Source of the DNA: Fibrobacter intestinalis
Lineage (GTDB): Bacteria > Fibrobacterota > Fibrobacteria > Fibrobacterales > Fibrobacteraceae
Length of the DNA: 64,000 nt
Assembly: GCF_900167415.1 (NCBI RefSeq)
Contig: NZ_FUWU01000001.1
Span: forward strand, 62,001 to 126,000
Reading direction: 5' to 3'
Below are positions 33,943 to 41,487 of the stretch, piece by piece. The position numbers and the translations under genes were made by a program. The notes beneath the pieces were generated by a model. That model ran no database searches and was not told the origin of the DNA. It was given only the letters and a program-made list of their open reading frames with translations. How positions within the stretch are numbered: position 1 is the first letter of the stretch; each line of letters opens with the position of its first letter.

Positions 33943-34790
33943 TACATTCCTCGGGTTAATGGAAACAGCTGGATGTTCACTTGAACAACATCATCACCAT
34001 TTCCGGCTTCACTGGAGAAATCTAATAGTTCTTTTCGCATGAGTTGCAAATGTTTTTTCAAAGCGGGGAAATCTTTACGCTGAATGGAGAAAGTCACCGC
34101 CGAAATATCCCGTCGATCCGCCGAAACGCCTTCCATGGACTCTTTGGCCAGGTCCAGCATCTGGCGATGATACTGCCTCACCAGCATATCCTTTACTTCG
34201 TCCTCCGTCGTAATCAAAGACTGCTGCTGGCGGTAGCTGTTCGCCGTTTTAGAAATCAATCCGAGGGATGCTAGCAATTTTAAGGATTCCGCCGCCTGTG
34301 CAGGCGTTACCAAACCGCCAAGACGCCTAGAAATCCATTCCGGGGCCGGATTGAATCCCCGCAGTTCCACCATTTCCCGAATGACGGAATGATACCATTC
34401 TGTAAATATACGGAATTGCGCATGTTCCAATTTGCGCAAACGGGAACCCGGAGTCGATTTGACCAGCTTTCCGTAGTAAAATGATTTTTCCTTATCGGTT
34501 GTCGCCTGATTGAAAAAAACCAAGTTTTCAAAGTAAACGGCCCTTTCATCGGTCAAGTCCAGACCCTGGATGATTTTGACAACCGTATTCTTGGTGATAT
34601 TCCGTTTGCCGTCCATGACGAGTTTGAGATGCGCATGACTGGAAAGTCCCGCTTTAGAAGCAAAGTAGCGCAAACTAAACGCCGGCGATGTCGCCTTTTT
34701 AAAAGCATAATAGTCGTGCAGAAACACGCGATAATTCGTGTACTGTAAAACGTCTGGAAAGGACGGTTTTTCTTTTTCTACACTTTCCAT
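33942..34790 (-). CDS. TIGR02147-family putative regulator
   Basis: The 282-residue protein begins at the ATG at 34790 (MESVEKEKPSFPDVLQY). It shows the TIGR02147/DUF4423 pattern: YTNYRVFLHDYYAFKKA, FSLRYFASKAGLSSHAHLKLVMDGKRNIT (helix-turn-helix-like), and a C-terminal part with DRRDISAVTFSIQRKDFPALKKHL. These proteins are numerous in Fibrobacter and also occur in Bdellovibrio. A DNA-binding or regulatory role is inferred from the HTH-like segment. It precedes and overlaps the lipoprotein gene by one base. The longer frame to 34949 enters AT-rich non-coding sequence. Confidence 0.88.
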   Translation of the reverse strand: MESVEKEKPSFPDVLQYTNYRVFLHDYYAFKKATSPAFSLRYFASKAGLSSHAHLKLVMDGKRNITKNTVVKIIQGLDLTDERAVYFENLVFFNQATTDKEKSFYYGKLVKSTPGSRLRKLEHAQFRIFTEWYHSVIREMVELRGFNPAPEWISRRLGGLVTPAQAAESLKLLASLGLISKTANSYRQQQSLITTEDEVKDMLVRQYHRQMLDLAKESMEGVSADRRDISAVTFSIQRKDFPALKKHLQLMRKELLDFSSEAGNGDDVVQVNIQLFPLTRGM

Positions 34791-34845
34791 GTTAAAAAAA
34801 TAACCGCTTTGCAAAAAAATAAAAAAGCAAACTGTGAAATCCTGT

Positions 34846-35415
34846 TTACATTTGAGAACGAGAAAGCAGTTTTCCGTAGCGATTGTGGTGCAGATATTTT
34901 CCGTGTAAAAATTCCGCATCCTTCGCCATGCCTTCCCATTCAAAACCAAGGCGTTTAGCGAGCGCGTTGCTTTTCACATTTTCTACAGCCGCAGAAATTT
35001 CCACCCGATGTATTCCCAAATTTTGCAAATAGTCCAGCACAAGTCCAACAGCTTCCGTGGCGCAGCCCTCGCCTTCAAATTCGCTCCCTAAAAAATATTC
35101 CAAAGCCGACGAACAATTTTTCCAGTCAATCCATTGCAAAATCACTCCACCGATTAAAGCTCCATCTGCAAAACGCCGTATTCCCAAGGCACCGCCGCGT
35201 CCCATTTCCCGCTGGACCCGATACGAATCAATCATCGCATAGGCATCCGAAATCGAGCGGAAATTTTCTACCCACGGCAACCAAAGCTGTAAAGATTCCC
35301 TCGACGAATCCACCAAAAACAACAATTCTTCGGAATCTTCCGCTTCCCAAAAAGACAAAAAAAGGCGCGAACCTTCCAGCGATTCCAAAGGCAAATCCCA
35401 CAAACTACTCGACAT
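34846..35415 (-). CDS. RimJ/RimL-type GNAT N-acetyltransferase
   Basis: The product has about 189 residues. It has the GNAT order: LESLEGSRLFLSFWEAED, LQLWLPWVENF (typical of RimJ/RimL/SpeG-like enzymes), LIGGVILQWIDW, and the acetyl-CoA loop LGSEFEGEGCATEAVGLVLDYL followed by IHRVEISAAVENVKSNALAKRLGF. It would acetylate an amine, perhaps a protein N-terminus. The ATG at 35415 overlaps the upstream lipoprotein gene by 8 bp; the ATG at 35424 is an alternative. Confidence 0.9.
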   Translation of the reverse strand: MSSSLWDLPLESLEGSRLFLSFWEAEDSEELLFLVDSSRESLQLWLPWVENFRSISDAYAMIDSYRVQREMGRGGALGIRRFADGALIGGVILQWIDWKNCSSALEYFLGSEFEGEGCATEAVGLVLDYLQNLGIHRVEISAAVENVKSNALAKRLGFEWEGMAKDAEFLHGKYLHHNRYGKLLSRSQM

Positions 35416-35818
35416 CTTTGACATAAAAAGCCCGCTGGCATTCCGGATTAGAAAAATCATCGCAGGAATAATCTTTTGACGGGTAGTAATCCCCAGTAAC
35501 GCGGGTCAAATGAACTGCCGACGCATCTTGCCATTTCGACGGAAAAGCCGATGCGTCCGAAAGATAAATGCTGTCGCCTTTGACGCGATTCCCTTGCGCA
35601 TCCACGTCGTAGAGGAAAAAACATCCTTTCCGAGCGCAACGTCCCGAATATTGAAAAGACACTTCTCCGTAAATCGTCCGGCAAAAGGAAGAGTTCTGCA
35701 CCTGAGACGAAAGCTCCCGAAGACCAGCGACTGTCGTTTCCTGACAAGTTGAGAAAGAATCGGAATCGCCACAGCTCCACAAGCAAAGAGCCATAAGCCC
35801 AAGAATACTTTTTTTCAT
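35405..35818 (-). CDS. Small lipoprotein of unknown function
   Basis: The 137-residue product has lipoprotein signal MKKSILGLMALCLWSC (Cys16) at the ATG at 35818. Seven further cysteines (STCQE, SSFCR, SGRCARKGCFFLYD, YSCDD, PECQ) suggest several disulphides in the periplasm. No family is recognised. It overlaps the acetyltransferase gene downstream. The 309 bp upstream hold tRNA-Leu and its terminator. Confidence 0.7.
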   Translation of the reverse strand: MKKSILGLMALCLWSCGDSDSFSTCQETTVAGLRELSSQVQNSSFCRTIYGEVSFQYSGRCARKGCFFLYDVDAQGNRVKGDSIYLSDASAFPSKWQDASAVHLTRVTGDYYPSKDYSCDDFSNPECQRAFYVKDVE

Positions 35819-35971
35819 GTCCTCTAATATAGATAGTCTTTTTACTCGCCGGGCGACCATCTCCTCGTCCAAATCCGCCAAGGAGAATTTTAAAAATTCT
35901 TTCCCTTATGGAAACCGCCACAAAGGCGCATTTTAGAAGAACCGCTTTAATCTGAAAAATTTCCGCCGTCA

Positions 35972-36003
35972 CAAAAAAGTCCCGTTCCAAAAGAACGAGA
36001 CTT
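35972..36003 (-). terminator. Terminator downstream of tRNA-Leu
   Basis: On the minus strand AAGTCTCGTTC pairs with GAACGGGACTT (one G-T wobble, 5-nt loop) and runs into six T residues. It is a strong intrinsic terminator just past the tRNA-Leu 3' end. Confidence 0.85.
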
Positions 36004-36004
36004 A

Positions 36005-36088
36005 TGCGGGTGAAAGGACTTGAACCTTCATGTCCTTGCGAACACTAGAACCTGAATCTAGCGCGTATACCAATTCCGCCACACCCGC
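36005..36088 (-). tRNA. tRNA-Leu(CAG)
   Basis: The minus strand folds as a class II tRNA. Acceptor GCGGGTG pairs with CACCCGC, the D-arm contains TGGCGGAATTGGTATACGC, the anticodon stem CTAGA/TCTAG encloses loop TTCAGGT (anticodon CAG), a long variable arm follows, and the T-arm contains GGTTCAAGTCC. The discriminator is A. CCA is not encoded. Confidence 0.96.
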
Positions 36089-36127
36089 AAGTGTGTGCAA
36101 CCAATGTTAAAAAAAATCCCCGATTTG

Positions 36128-36847
36128 TCAAGGGAAAAAATTCTGAATCCAAGCTCTACGGAAAGAAATCCACCAGGACCAATCATGTTCACCCCTTTCA
36201 TCAAAGCGGATTTTACAAAATTTTGCCCCTAATCCAGAGCAAAAGCGTTCCAGCCAAGGCAAAATCCGTTCCGGCGGATATAGCCGGTCCAAACCGCCCT
36301 GCATAAAAGTCCACGAGCCTTCCCGAATTTTCGGATCTCGAAGCAAGTTCTGCGCATCGGCGACCGCGGCTAGATTCGTGCTGATCAGAAGCCTGGATTT
36401 TACCGTACGCTTTCCATAAAGCGTATAGCCCACAACCCCCAAACCGCCGTCCGAAATACCGACGAGAGAAACAGTATCTATTTGAATATGAAATCGGGCT
36501 TCCATAGAATCCAGTGCATAATCCACCGCAAGCAACGCCTGTTGCGTCAGCCAGTGATTTTCCTTGCACGCTGAAACGCTGACCACCGCAGACTCTCCAG
36601 AGGCTTTCTCTAAAAAGGGAACCAGCGCTTTGCCCGCTTCATAACCTTTAGCGCATTTGGAACTTTGCATTCCTCCATGAAACCAGACATAGATCTGCGG
36701 AAGTTTGATATTTCCTTGATGCCAAAAAGCGGCAGGACTCGAAAAATCCCCCGCGGAAATCACCAGAGAATCGGCAGAAAATTTTGGAACGGTCGTTTCA
36801 GAAAAAGCGAAAGAAAGCATCAAAAGAACGGCGACGAGAATTTTCAT
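36128..36847 (-). CDS. Exported alpha/beta-hydrolase (esterase-like)
   Basis: The 239-residue product has signal peptide MKILVAVLLMLSFAFS. It shows an oxyanion-type HGG turn (YVWFHGGMQSSKC), the nucleophile elbow GISDGG and a C-terminal histidine in DERGEHDWSWW, matching the Ser/His layout of secreted esterases of the feruloyl esterase/PHB depolymerase type. The substrate is unknown; xylan or polyester side chains are possible for a fibre degrader. Its start overlaps the preceding membrane-protein gene by ATGA. It is the last of a three-gene operon. Confidence 0.78.
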   Translation of the reverse strand: MKILVAVLLMLSFAFSETTVPKFSADSLVISAGDFSSPAAFWHQGNIKLPQIYVWFHGGMQSSKCAKGYEAGKALVPFLEKASGESAVVSVSACKENHWLTQQALLAVDYALDSMEARFHIQIDTVSLVGISDGGLGVVGYTLYGKRTVKSRLLISTNLAAVADAQNLLRDPKIREGSWTFMQGGLDRLYPPERILPWLERFCSGLGAKFCKIRFDERGEHDWSWWISFRRAWIQNFFP

Positions 36848-37350
36848 TTTGAACGCCTTAGCGATCGACGCAAAGCCCAGAACGCTAGGAATAAAAGCCC
36901 GATTTCCAAACACGCTTCCCACAACAACGCCCGAAGCTGGAATGCGCGGATTTCCTCCGATGCCAGAGCACCGTCATTTCCGGCAATTCCCGTCACGATC
37001 CATTCCGAATCCGAAATGCGAATTGCCCGCACTTCAATCGGTGCAGGCATTTCCGATTCTGCCCAAAAAGAAATCCACTCCTTTAAAACAAGATCTTCGC
37101 TTTGCGGCAAAGCCAGAATGAATACGGCATTGCGGTCGCCATTCAAACTGAAAAAGGCTTTGTCTAAAAGCGGAATTCCCGAACCGCTCCAACCGCGAAC
37201 CAACGATACCGAGGAAATTTTCCCATAGAACAGATCTTCATTGCCATTCAAAGATTTATAAAAAGGCAGAGTCTGCACGAAAAGATATGACGAAATAAAG
37301 CAGCAAAAAACCGACAATGACAAAAAAAGAATTCGGATAGAGCGAGACAT
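36844..37350 (-). CDS. Membrane protein with two transmembrane helices
   Basis: The 168-residue product has an N-terminal helix (IRILFLSLSVFCCFISSYLFV), a periplasmic domain of about 100 residues and a C-terminal helix (EACLEIGLLFLAFWALRR) ending in a basic tail. This topology exposes the middle to the periplasm. No family is recognised. It lies 2 bp after the preceding membrane gene and overlaps the hydrolase, so all three probably act together in the envelope. Confidence 0.65.
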   Translation of the reverse strand: MSRSIRILFLSLSVFCCFISSYLFVQTLPFYKSLNGNEDLFYGKISSVSLVRGWSGSGIPLLDKAFFSLNGDRNAVFILALPQSEDLVLKEWISFWAESEMPAPIEVRAIRISDSEWIVTGIAGNDGALASEEIRAFQLRALLWEACLEIGLLFLAFWALRRSLRRSK

Positions 37351-37352
37351 TT

Positions 37353-38144
37353 CTATTTCCTTGAACGAACGGCGAAAAATAAGGTGAATAAAAGCAGCAC
37401 AATCGAAATCAAATAGAAGACTTGCTGCGTCCAAAATTTAATTTCACGATTTTTCAGGCTTTGTATCTTAAAAGACTGGGCAAGATTATCGCATTGTACA
37501 AGCACTCTGTCGCCAGCGACCCGATTCCAGAGTTCCGCAATTTTTGCATTCCACAAAAGAATCGATTCATAACGCAGCCATAAAGAATCCGGCAATTTTC
37601 CCTTCCATGCAGAATCCGGCAGAATGGCAAAACCCAGTCGGGCAGAATCCAAATTTTTCACCAGAGGTTCCGCAATTTCAAGATTCCAGCGATTCAACGT
37701 CGCCACTAGATTCATCGCACTGTCCAACCAAGAAGCCCTTTCTGGCACATAGCGCTTTATAGAAGCTATCCATACCAACACCGAATTTTCAAACTCCGAA
37801 AACTCGCGTTCCGGAGGCATCCAGACAATGGAGCGATCGTTTTCCGAAGCCGCATAAACCGACACGGCGATTTCCCGCAACCCGCGAAGTGAAGACATCA
37901 ACTCTTCGGAGTTTCCTTCCGACGCCACCCGAACTCTTTCCATTTTTTGCATCACTCGACCGGAAAAAAACTTATAGTCGGACAGCGTATCTAAATAGCG
38001 AACATAAACATCCATCTGTTGTTTTTGGGAATAATAAAAGAGCACCGTCAAAGCCAGTGTCAGCAAAAGAATGCCCCAAACCAGAGGCGCATTGATGCGG
38101 TTTTTTAAAATTTCACCAAGAGAATGAATCCGATTTCCCTGCAT
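37353..38144 (-). CDS. Membrane protein with periplasmic helical sensor-like domain
   Basis: The 263-residue product has a helix near the N-terminus (PLVWGILLLTLALTVLFYY), about 180 mostly helical periplasmic residues and a final helix (VFYLISIVLLLFTLFFAV) with a short basic tail. The layout recalls four-helix-bundle sensor modules, but no signalling domain (HAMP, kinase or MCP) follows. It heads the three-gene operon and diverges from the MORN-type lipoprotein with only 33 bp between starts. Confidence 0.65.
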   Translation of the reverse strand: MQGNRIHSLGEILKNRINAPLVWGILLLTLALTVLFYYSQKQQMDVYVRYLDTLSDYKFFSGRVMQKMERVRVASEGNSEELMSSLRGLREIAVSVYAASENDRSIVWMPPEREFSEFENSVLVWIASIKRYVPERASWLDSAMNLVATLNRWNLEIAEPLVKNLDSARLGFAILPDSAWKGKLPDSLWLRYESILLWNAKIAELWNRVAGDRVLVQCDNLAQSFKIQSLKNREIKFWTQQVFYLISIVLLLFTLFFAVRSRK

Positions 38145-38177
38145 AACTCGAAATTACCTTTTTTCTATGTTATAGAT

Positions 38178-39269
38178 ATGCACGAATTTCAAAAAATGAT
38201 GTTTTTGGCCTGGCTTTGCGCCGTACTTATCGCCTGCGAAGAAGACGACATCCGCCAAACGGAACACTACAACGGCATCCGCAAAACACAAGTCGCCTAT
38301 AAAAACGACAAGCCTCATGGAGAGTTCAAACGTTGGACATCCCACGGAGATTTGGCGGAATCGGGAATTTATAAAAACGGTTTTCGCGAAGGCGAATGGA
38401 CAGAATGGTTTGCCAACGGAAAAATACAAGCGCGCGGACAATACGAACACGGTAAAATGCAAGGACTCTGGCTTGGTTATTATCACGATGGAAAAATCGC
38501 ATGGGAAAGGACCTACAAAGACGGAGAACCCGTCGGCATTTGGACGGAATACTATCCTTCGGGGAAAATTCAAGAAAGAAATTCCTGTTTTAAAAATGCA
38601 CAAACAGGTGTTCGCGAAGTATTTGCAGCAAGCGGGAAACGGGAACGGCTAGAACACTGCAAGTACGGCATATTGAACGGTTCCGTTGAAACGTATTATC
38701 CCGGAGGAGCACTGGAATCCTCGCATCAATACAGCGAAGGTACTCTTCATGGTAAAGCGATTTTGTTTCGAGCAACGGGAAAAATCTGGCGGACCGCTTT
38801 TTACAAATTTGGCCTTCGAGATTCCCTTTGGACATATTATTCTCAAGACGGAAGCGAAGAAAAAACAAGCCTTTTCAAAAATGGGAACGGCATTGCCTAC
38901 GGAGAACTCGGAGAAAAAGGAATCGATGCAGAAACCACTTTTGTGAACAATCTTGTTCAAGATACGATTCGCTACACTCTTCCCGGCCACTCGCTGCTTT
39001 ACGAAGAAATTTGGCATCAAGGTGAAAAGCTAAAATTGACATCAAGATACACACAAAACAACCAGATTGCCAGTGAAGGCTTCTTCTCAAATGGGAAACG
39101 CAACGGATTTTGGAGAAACTGGTATTTGAACGGGAAGTTAAAGGATAGCCTATTTTATAAAGACGACGAAGTTCAAGGCGAACAGCTGCATTACGATTCA
39201 ACGGGAAAATTATATATGCGTAAAACGCAATTCGGAAAAAACGGACCCATGCAGGTGAAATTTGAATAA
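38178..39269 (+). CDS. MORN/YwqK-type repeat lipoprotein
   Basis: The 363-residue product has lipobox LIAC (Cys20); an ATG at 38196 is an alternative start. The body is a series of 20-24-residue repeats of the MORN-variant type (NGFREGEWTEWFANGKI, HGKMQGLWLGYYHDGKI, DGEPVGIWTEYYPSGKI, NGKRNGFWRNWYLNGKL), found in proteins often labelled YwqK-family antitoxins. A toxin-antitoxin role is not supported here. As a lipoprotein it is more likely a surface or periplasmic interaction scaffold. Confidence 0.85.
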   Translation: MHEFQKMMFLAWLCAVLIACEEDDIRQTEHYNGIRKTQVAYKNDKPHGEFKRWTSHGDLAESGIYKNGFREGEWTEWFANGKIQARGQYEHGKMQGLWLGYYHDGKIAWERTYKDGEPVGIWTEYYPSGKIQERNSCFKNAQTGVREVFAASGKRERLEHCKYGILNGSVETYYPGGALESSHQYSEGTLHGKAILFRATGKIWRTAFYKFGLRDSLWTYYSQDGSEEKTSLFKNGNGIAYGELGEKGIDAETTFVNNLVQDTIRYTLPGHSLLYEEIWHQGEKLKLTSRYTQNNQIASEGFFSNGKRNGFWRNWYLNGKLKDSLFYKDDEVQGEQLHYDSTGKLYMRKTQFGKNGPMQVKFE

Positions 39270-39280
39270 TCAGAAATAAA

Positions 39281-40105
39281 TCACCAGCTAGTGCCTAAGA
39301 AAAATTCCATCCGATGCCCCGTTTCAAAACCAAAAAACAAACCGCGATTCATCTCGTATGCAAAGCCGTATTCAAACGGAAGAGATTTCAATCCATAAGC
39401 AATCTGCACTCGCATTCTGAATCCGGAATACTCATCGTCCATTTTTTGATATGCAGGCAACATATTCAAATTCTTGGATTCTTGAATCCGGTGACGCAGT
39501 AAAAACACATAAGAAATACGAAGTCCATTCGGCGTTGAAATTTTATAAAAAGGTTTCCAGACCAAAGAAAATTTCTCGCCGATTTCCATACCGGGCTGAA
39601 AATTGTCCCTTTCCAAAAAAGAATAAAATCCGAAAGCAGCGCCAAAATACAAAAACGCCGAAATCGGATAAAACGCCATCGGTTCCAAGCCCCAACGCGG
39701 AAAACGCTCCTTTTGACTGCCTTCTCCAGGAACAAAACGAAAATTTGCAGCCACTCCCACATATTCCAAAGGAAACCATTTCATTCCCAAATAGGATTCG
39801 TTAAAGCCATTCACCTGCAAATCCAACATTTCATGCAATTGCCTTCTCCACAATATTTCCCACTGGTAACTGAAAAAACGATAAGAAACATCGCTGTAAA
39901 AACTCAACTGCCGGCACACGGCCAGCTCTGTAGAAAGCCGAGCATCCAAGCTATAAACATCGTCACGAAGTTCCAGTATTGTACCCGTTGCAACCGATGA
40001 ATACGGCGCGGAAATCGGACGCAAAAATTCCATTGCCAAAGAATAGGATTGCACAAGCAGAGCAAAGCCAAAACCTTTTACGATGATTTTCATCAATTCA
40101 TTCAT
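39281..40105 (-). CDS. Outer-membrane beta-barrel protein
   Basis: The 274-residue product has a signal peptide (IIVKGFGFALLVQSYSLA) followed by alternating aromatic/polar strands (LSFYSDVSYRFFSYQWEIL, YLGMKWFPLEYVGVAANFRF, GLRISYVFLLRHRI), ending in the aromatic FFLGTSW typical of a barrel closing strand. The start may be the ATG at 40105 or 40093. It converges on the MORN-type gene with 11 bp between stops and diverges from the CotH-like gene. No close family is recognised. Confidence 0.7.
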   Translation of the reverse strand: MNELMKIIVKGFGFALLVQSYSLAMEFLRPISAPYSSVATGTILELRDDVYSLDARLSTELAVCRQLSFYSDVSYRFFSYQWEILWRRQLHEMLDLQVNGFNESYLGMKWFPLEYVGVAANFRFVPGEGSQKERFPRWGLEPMAFYPISAFLYFGAAFGFYSFLERDNFQPGMEIGEKFSLVWKPFYKISTPNGLRISYVFLLRHRIQESKNLNMLPAYQKMDDEYSGFRMRVQIAYGLKSLPFEYGFAYEMNRGLFFGFETGHRMEFFLGTSW

Positions 40106-40156
40106 TTGGAGATAAGAAAAATAGCTTCAAATTCATCAAAGAAAATTTCCGTTTGC

Positions 40157-40162
40157 TATAAT
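40157..40162 (+). promoter_or_regulatory. Candidate -10 box for the CotH-kinase gene
   Basis: TATAAT lies 39 bp before the start of the CotH-like gene in a 95-bp divergent intergenic region. No convincing -35 hexamer at 16-18 bp was found, so this is tentative. Confidence 0.3.
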
Positions 40163-40200
40163 TAGATGACAAATCCTACGTTTTTAGATTTGAAAAATTC

Positions 40201-41472
40201 ATGCAGGCCCATTCCCATACACCCAATCGCCCTAAACGGGGCACGATATGCGCACAAAAAATCGCATTGCTTTTTGTCTGCACAATATTCTGCGGTTGCA
40301 TCGGGGAAAATCCGCAGAGCCACTCGACATATCTGCCCTTGAACGACACGGAATACCCGTATGCAGGCGTACCGAGAATCGTCATTGAAACCGAGGGCTT
40401 CCAAGAAATCCGAGACAACGAAACAGAAATTCCCGCGAAATTGCAAATTTGGGGAAAGAATGCGCCTGAAAGCGAAGTGCTGAATCTCACCATCCGTGGA
40501 AGAGGCAACTCGTCATTCATGATGACCAAATACAGTTTGAAATTGGAATTTTTCGAGAAGCAAAAACTCTTTGGAATGCCTGCCAACAAAGACTGGAACC
40601 TGATTTCCAATTTTCGGGACAAAACCCATTTAAGGAATTACATTACCTTTTTGCTCGCCGAATCTCTTGGCGATTATGCAACCCGCTCTTGCTTTACCGA
40701 AATTTATCTCAACCGACAATATCTGGGGCTCTACTTATTTACGGAAAGCGTCAAAGTCGGAAAGAATCGGGTAAACATTCCCAAAAATGATTCGAGCTTT
40801 TTGATAGAAAAAACCAGAGAGAACAACGCAAAAGAAAATTTATTCACCACAAATCGAAAATATCTATTTGAATTGAAATATCCTAAAAGACCTTCGCAAG
40901 AAACAATTCAACTGGTGAAATCGCACTTTAATGACTTTGAATCCTATTTAAAGGAAAACTCTTTCACAAAAGAAAACCCTTTAACGCATTGGATAGATAT
41001 TGAAAGTTTTTTACGCTATTACTGGATTCAGGAATTTTCCAAAAATCGAGATGGTAATTTTGGACGCAGTATATTTATCACTTGGGAAAAGGGCGGACTC
41101 ATCAAAATGGGGCCCGTCTGGGATTTTGATTTGGCTTATGGAATTTGGAACTTCGATACGACTCCGCCGTCGGATTGGTTTATTAGGCATTTCGGCTGGT
41201 ACGGCCTCTTATTCGACCACGAATCCTTTGAAAATCTGGCGAAAGAATATTGGAAAAATCATCGCGGCGATTTTCTAGCGATAACATCCTCCATAGATTC
41301 GTTGGCTTTGCAAGTGCGCAAGGCTGTACTGAACGACGAAAAACGCTGGCCTGTTTTAAAGAACGACGATTCCTGGCCATTTGTCGATAAATACGAAAGC
41401 CACGAGGAAGCCGTCGATTCTCTGCAAAGTTGGATGACTCAGCGCATCAAATGGCTGGATGAAAATTTATAA
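40201..41472 (+). CDS. CotH-kinase-family lipoprotein
   Basis: The 423-residue product has a lipobox (FCGC, Cys33) after an unusually long charged N-terminus. The CotH pattern is clear: LTIRGRGNSSFM, YSLKLEF, KDWNLISNFRDKTHLRNYI, YLGLYLFTESVKVGKNRVNI and the catalytic-site-like MGPVWDFDLAYGIWNFD. CotH proteins are atypical secreted kinases first described for Bacillus spore coats, and related domains are common in fibre-degrading bacteria. Its target is unknown. The polysaccharide flippase begins 15 bp after its stop, so it may be linked to that locus. Confidence 0.9.
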   Translation: MQAHSHTPNRPKRGTICAQKIALLFVCTIFCGCIGENPQSHSTYLPLNDTEYPYAGVPRIVIETEGFQEIRDNETEIPAKLQIWGKNAPESEVLNLTIRGRGNSSFMMTKYSLKLEFFEKQKLFGMPANKDWNLISNFRDKTHLRNYITFLLAESLGDYATRSCFTEIYLNRQYLGLYLFTESVKVGKNRVNIPKNDSSFLIEKTRENNAKENLFTTNRKYLFELKYPKRPSQETIQLVKSHFNDFESYLKENSFTKENPLTHWIDIESFLRYYWIQEFSKNRDGNFGRSIFITWEKGGLIKMGPVWDFDLAYGIWNFDTTPPSDWFIRHFGWYGLLFDHESFENLAKEYWKNHRGDFLAITSSIDSLALQVRKAVLNDEKRWPVLKNDDSWPFVDKYESHEEAVDSLQSWMTQRIKWLDENL

Positions 41473-41487
41473 TTCTATCTTTTACCC

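Noticed and set aside
38178-39269. Toxin-antitoxin system because MORN-variant proteins are often named YwqK-family antitoxins
   Set aside because: The protein has a lipoprotein signal and no toxin gene is adjacent, so the label does not fit.
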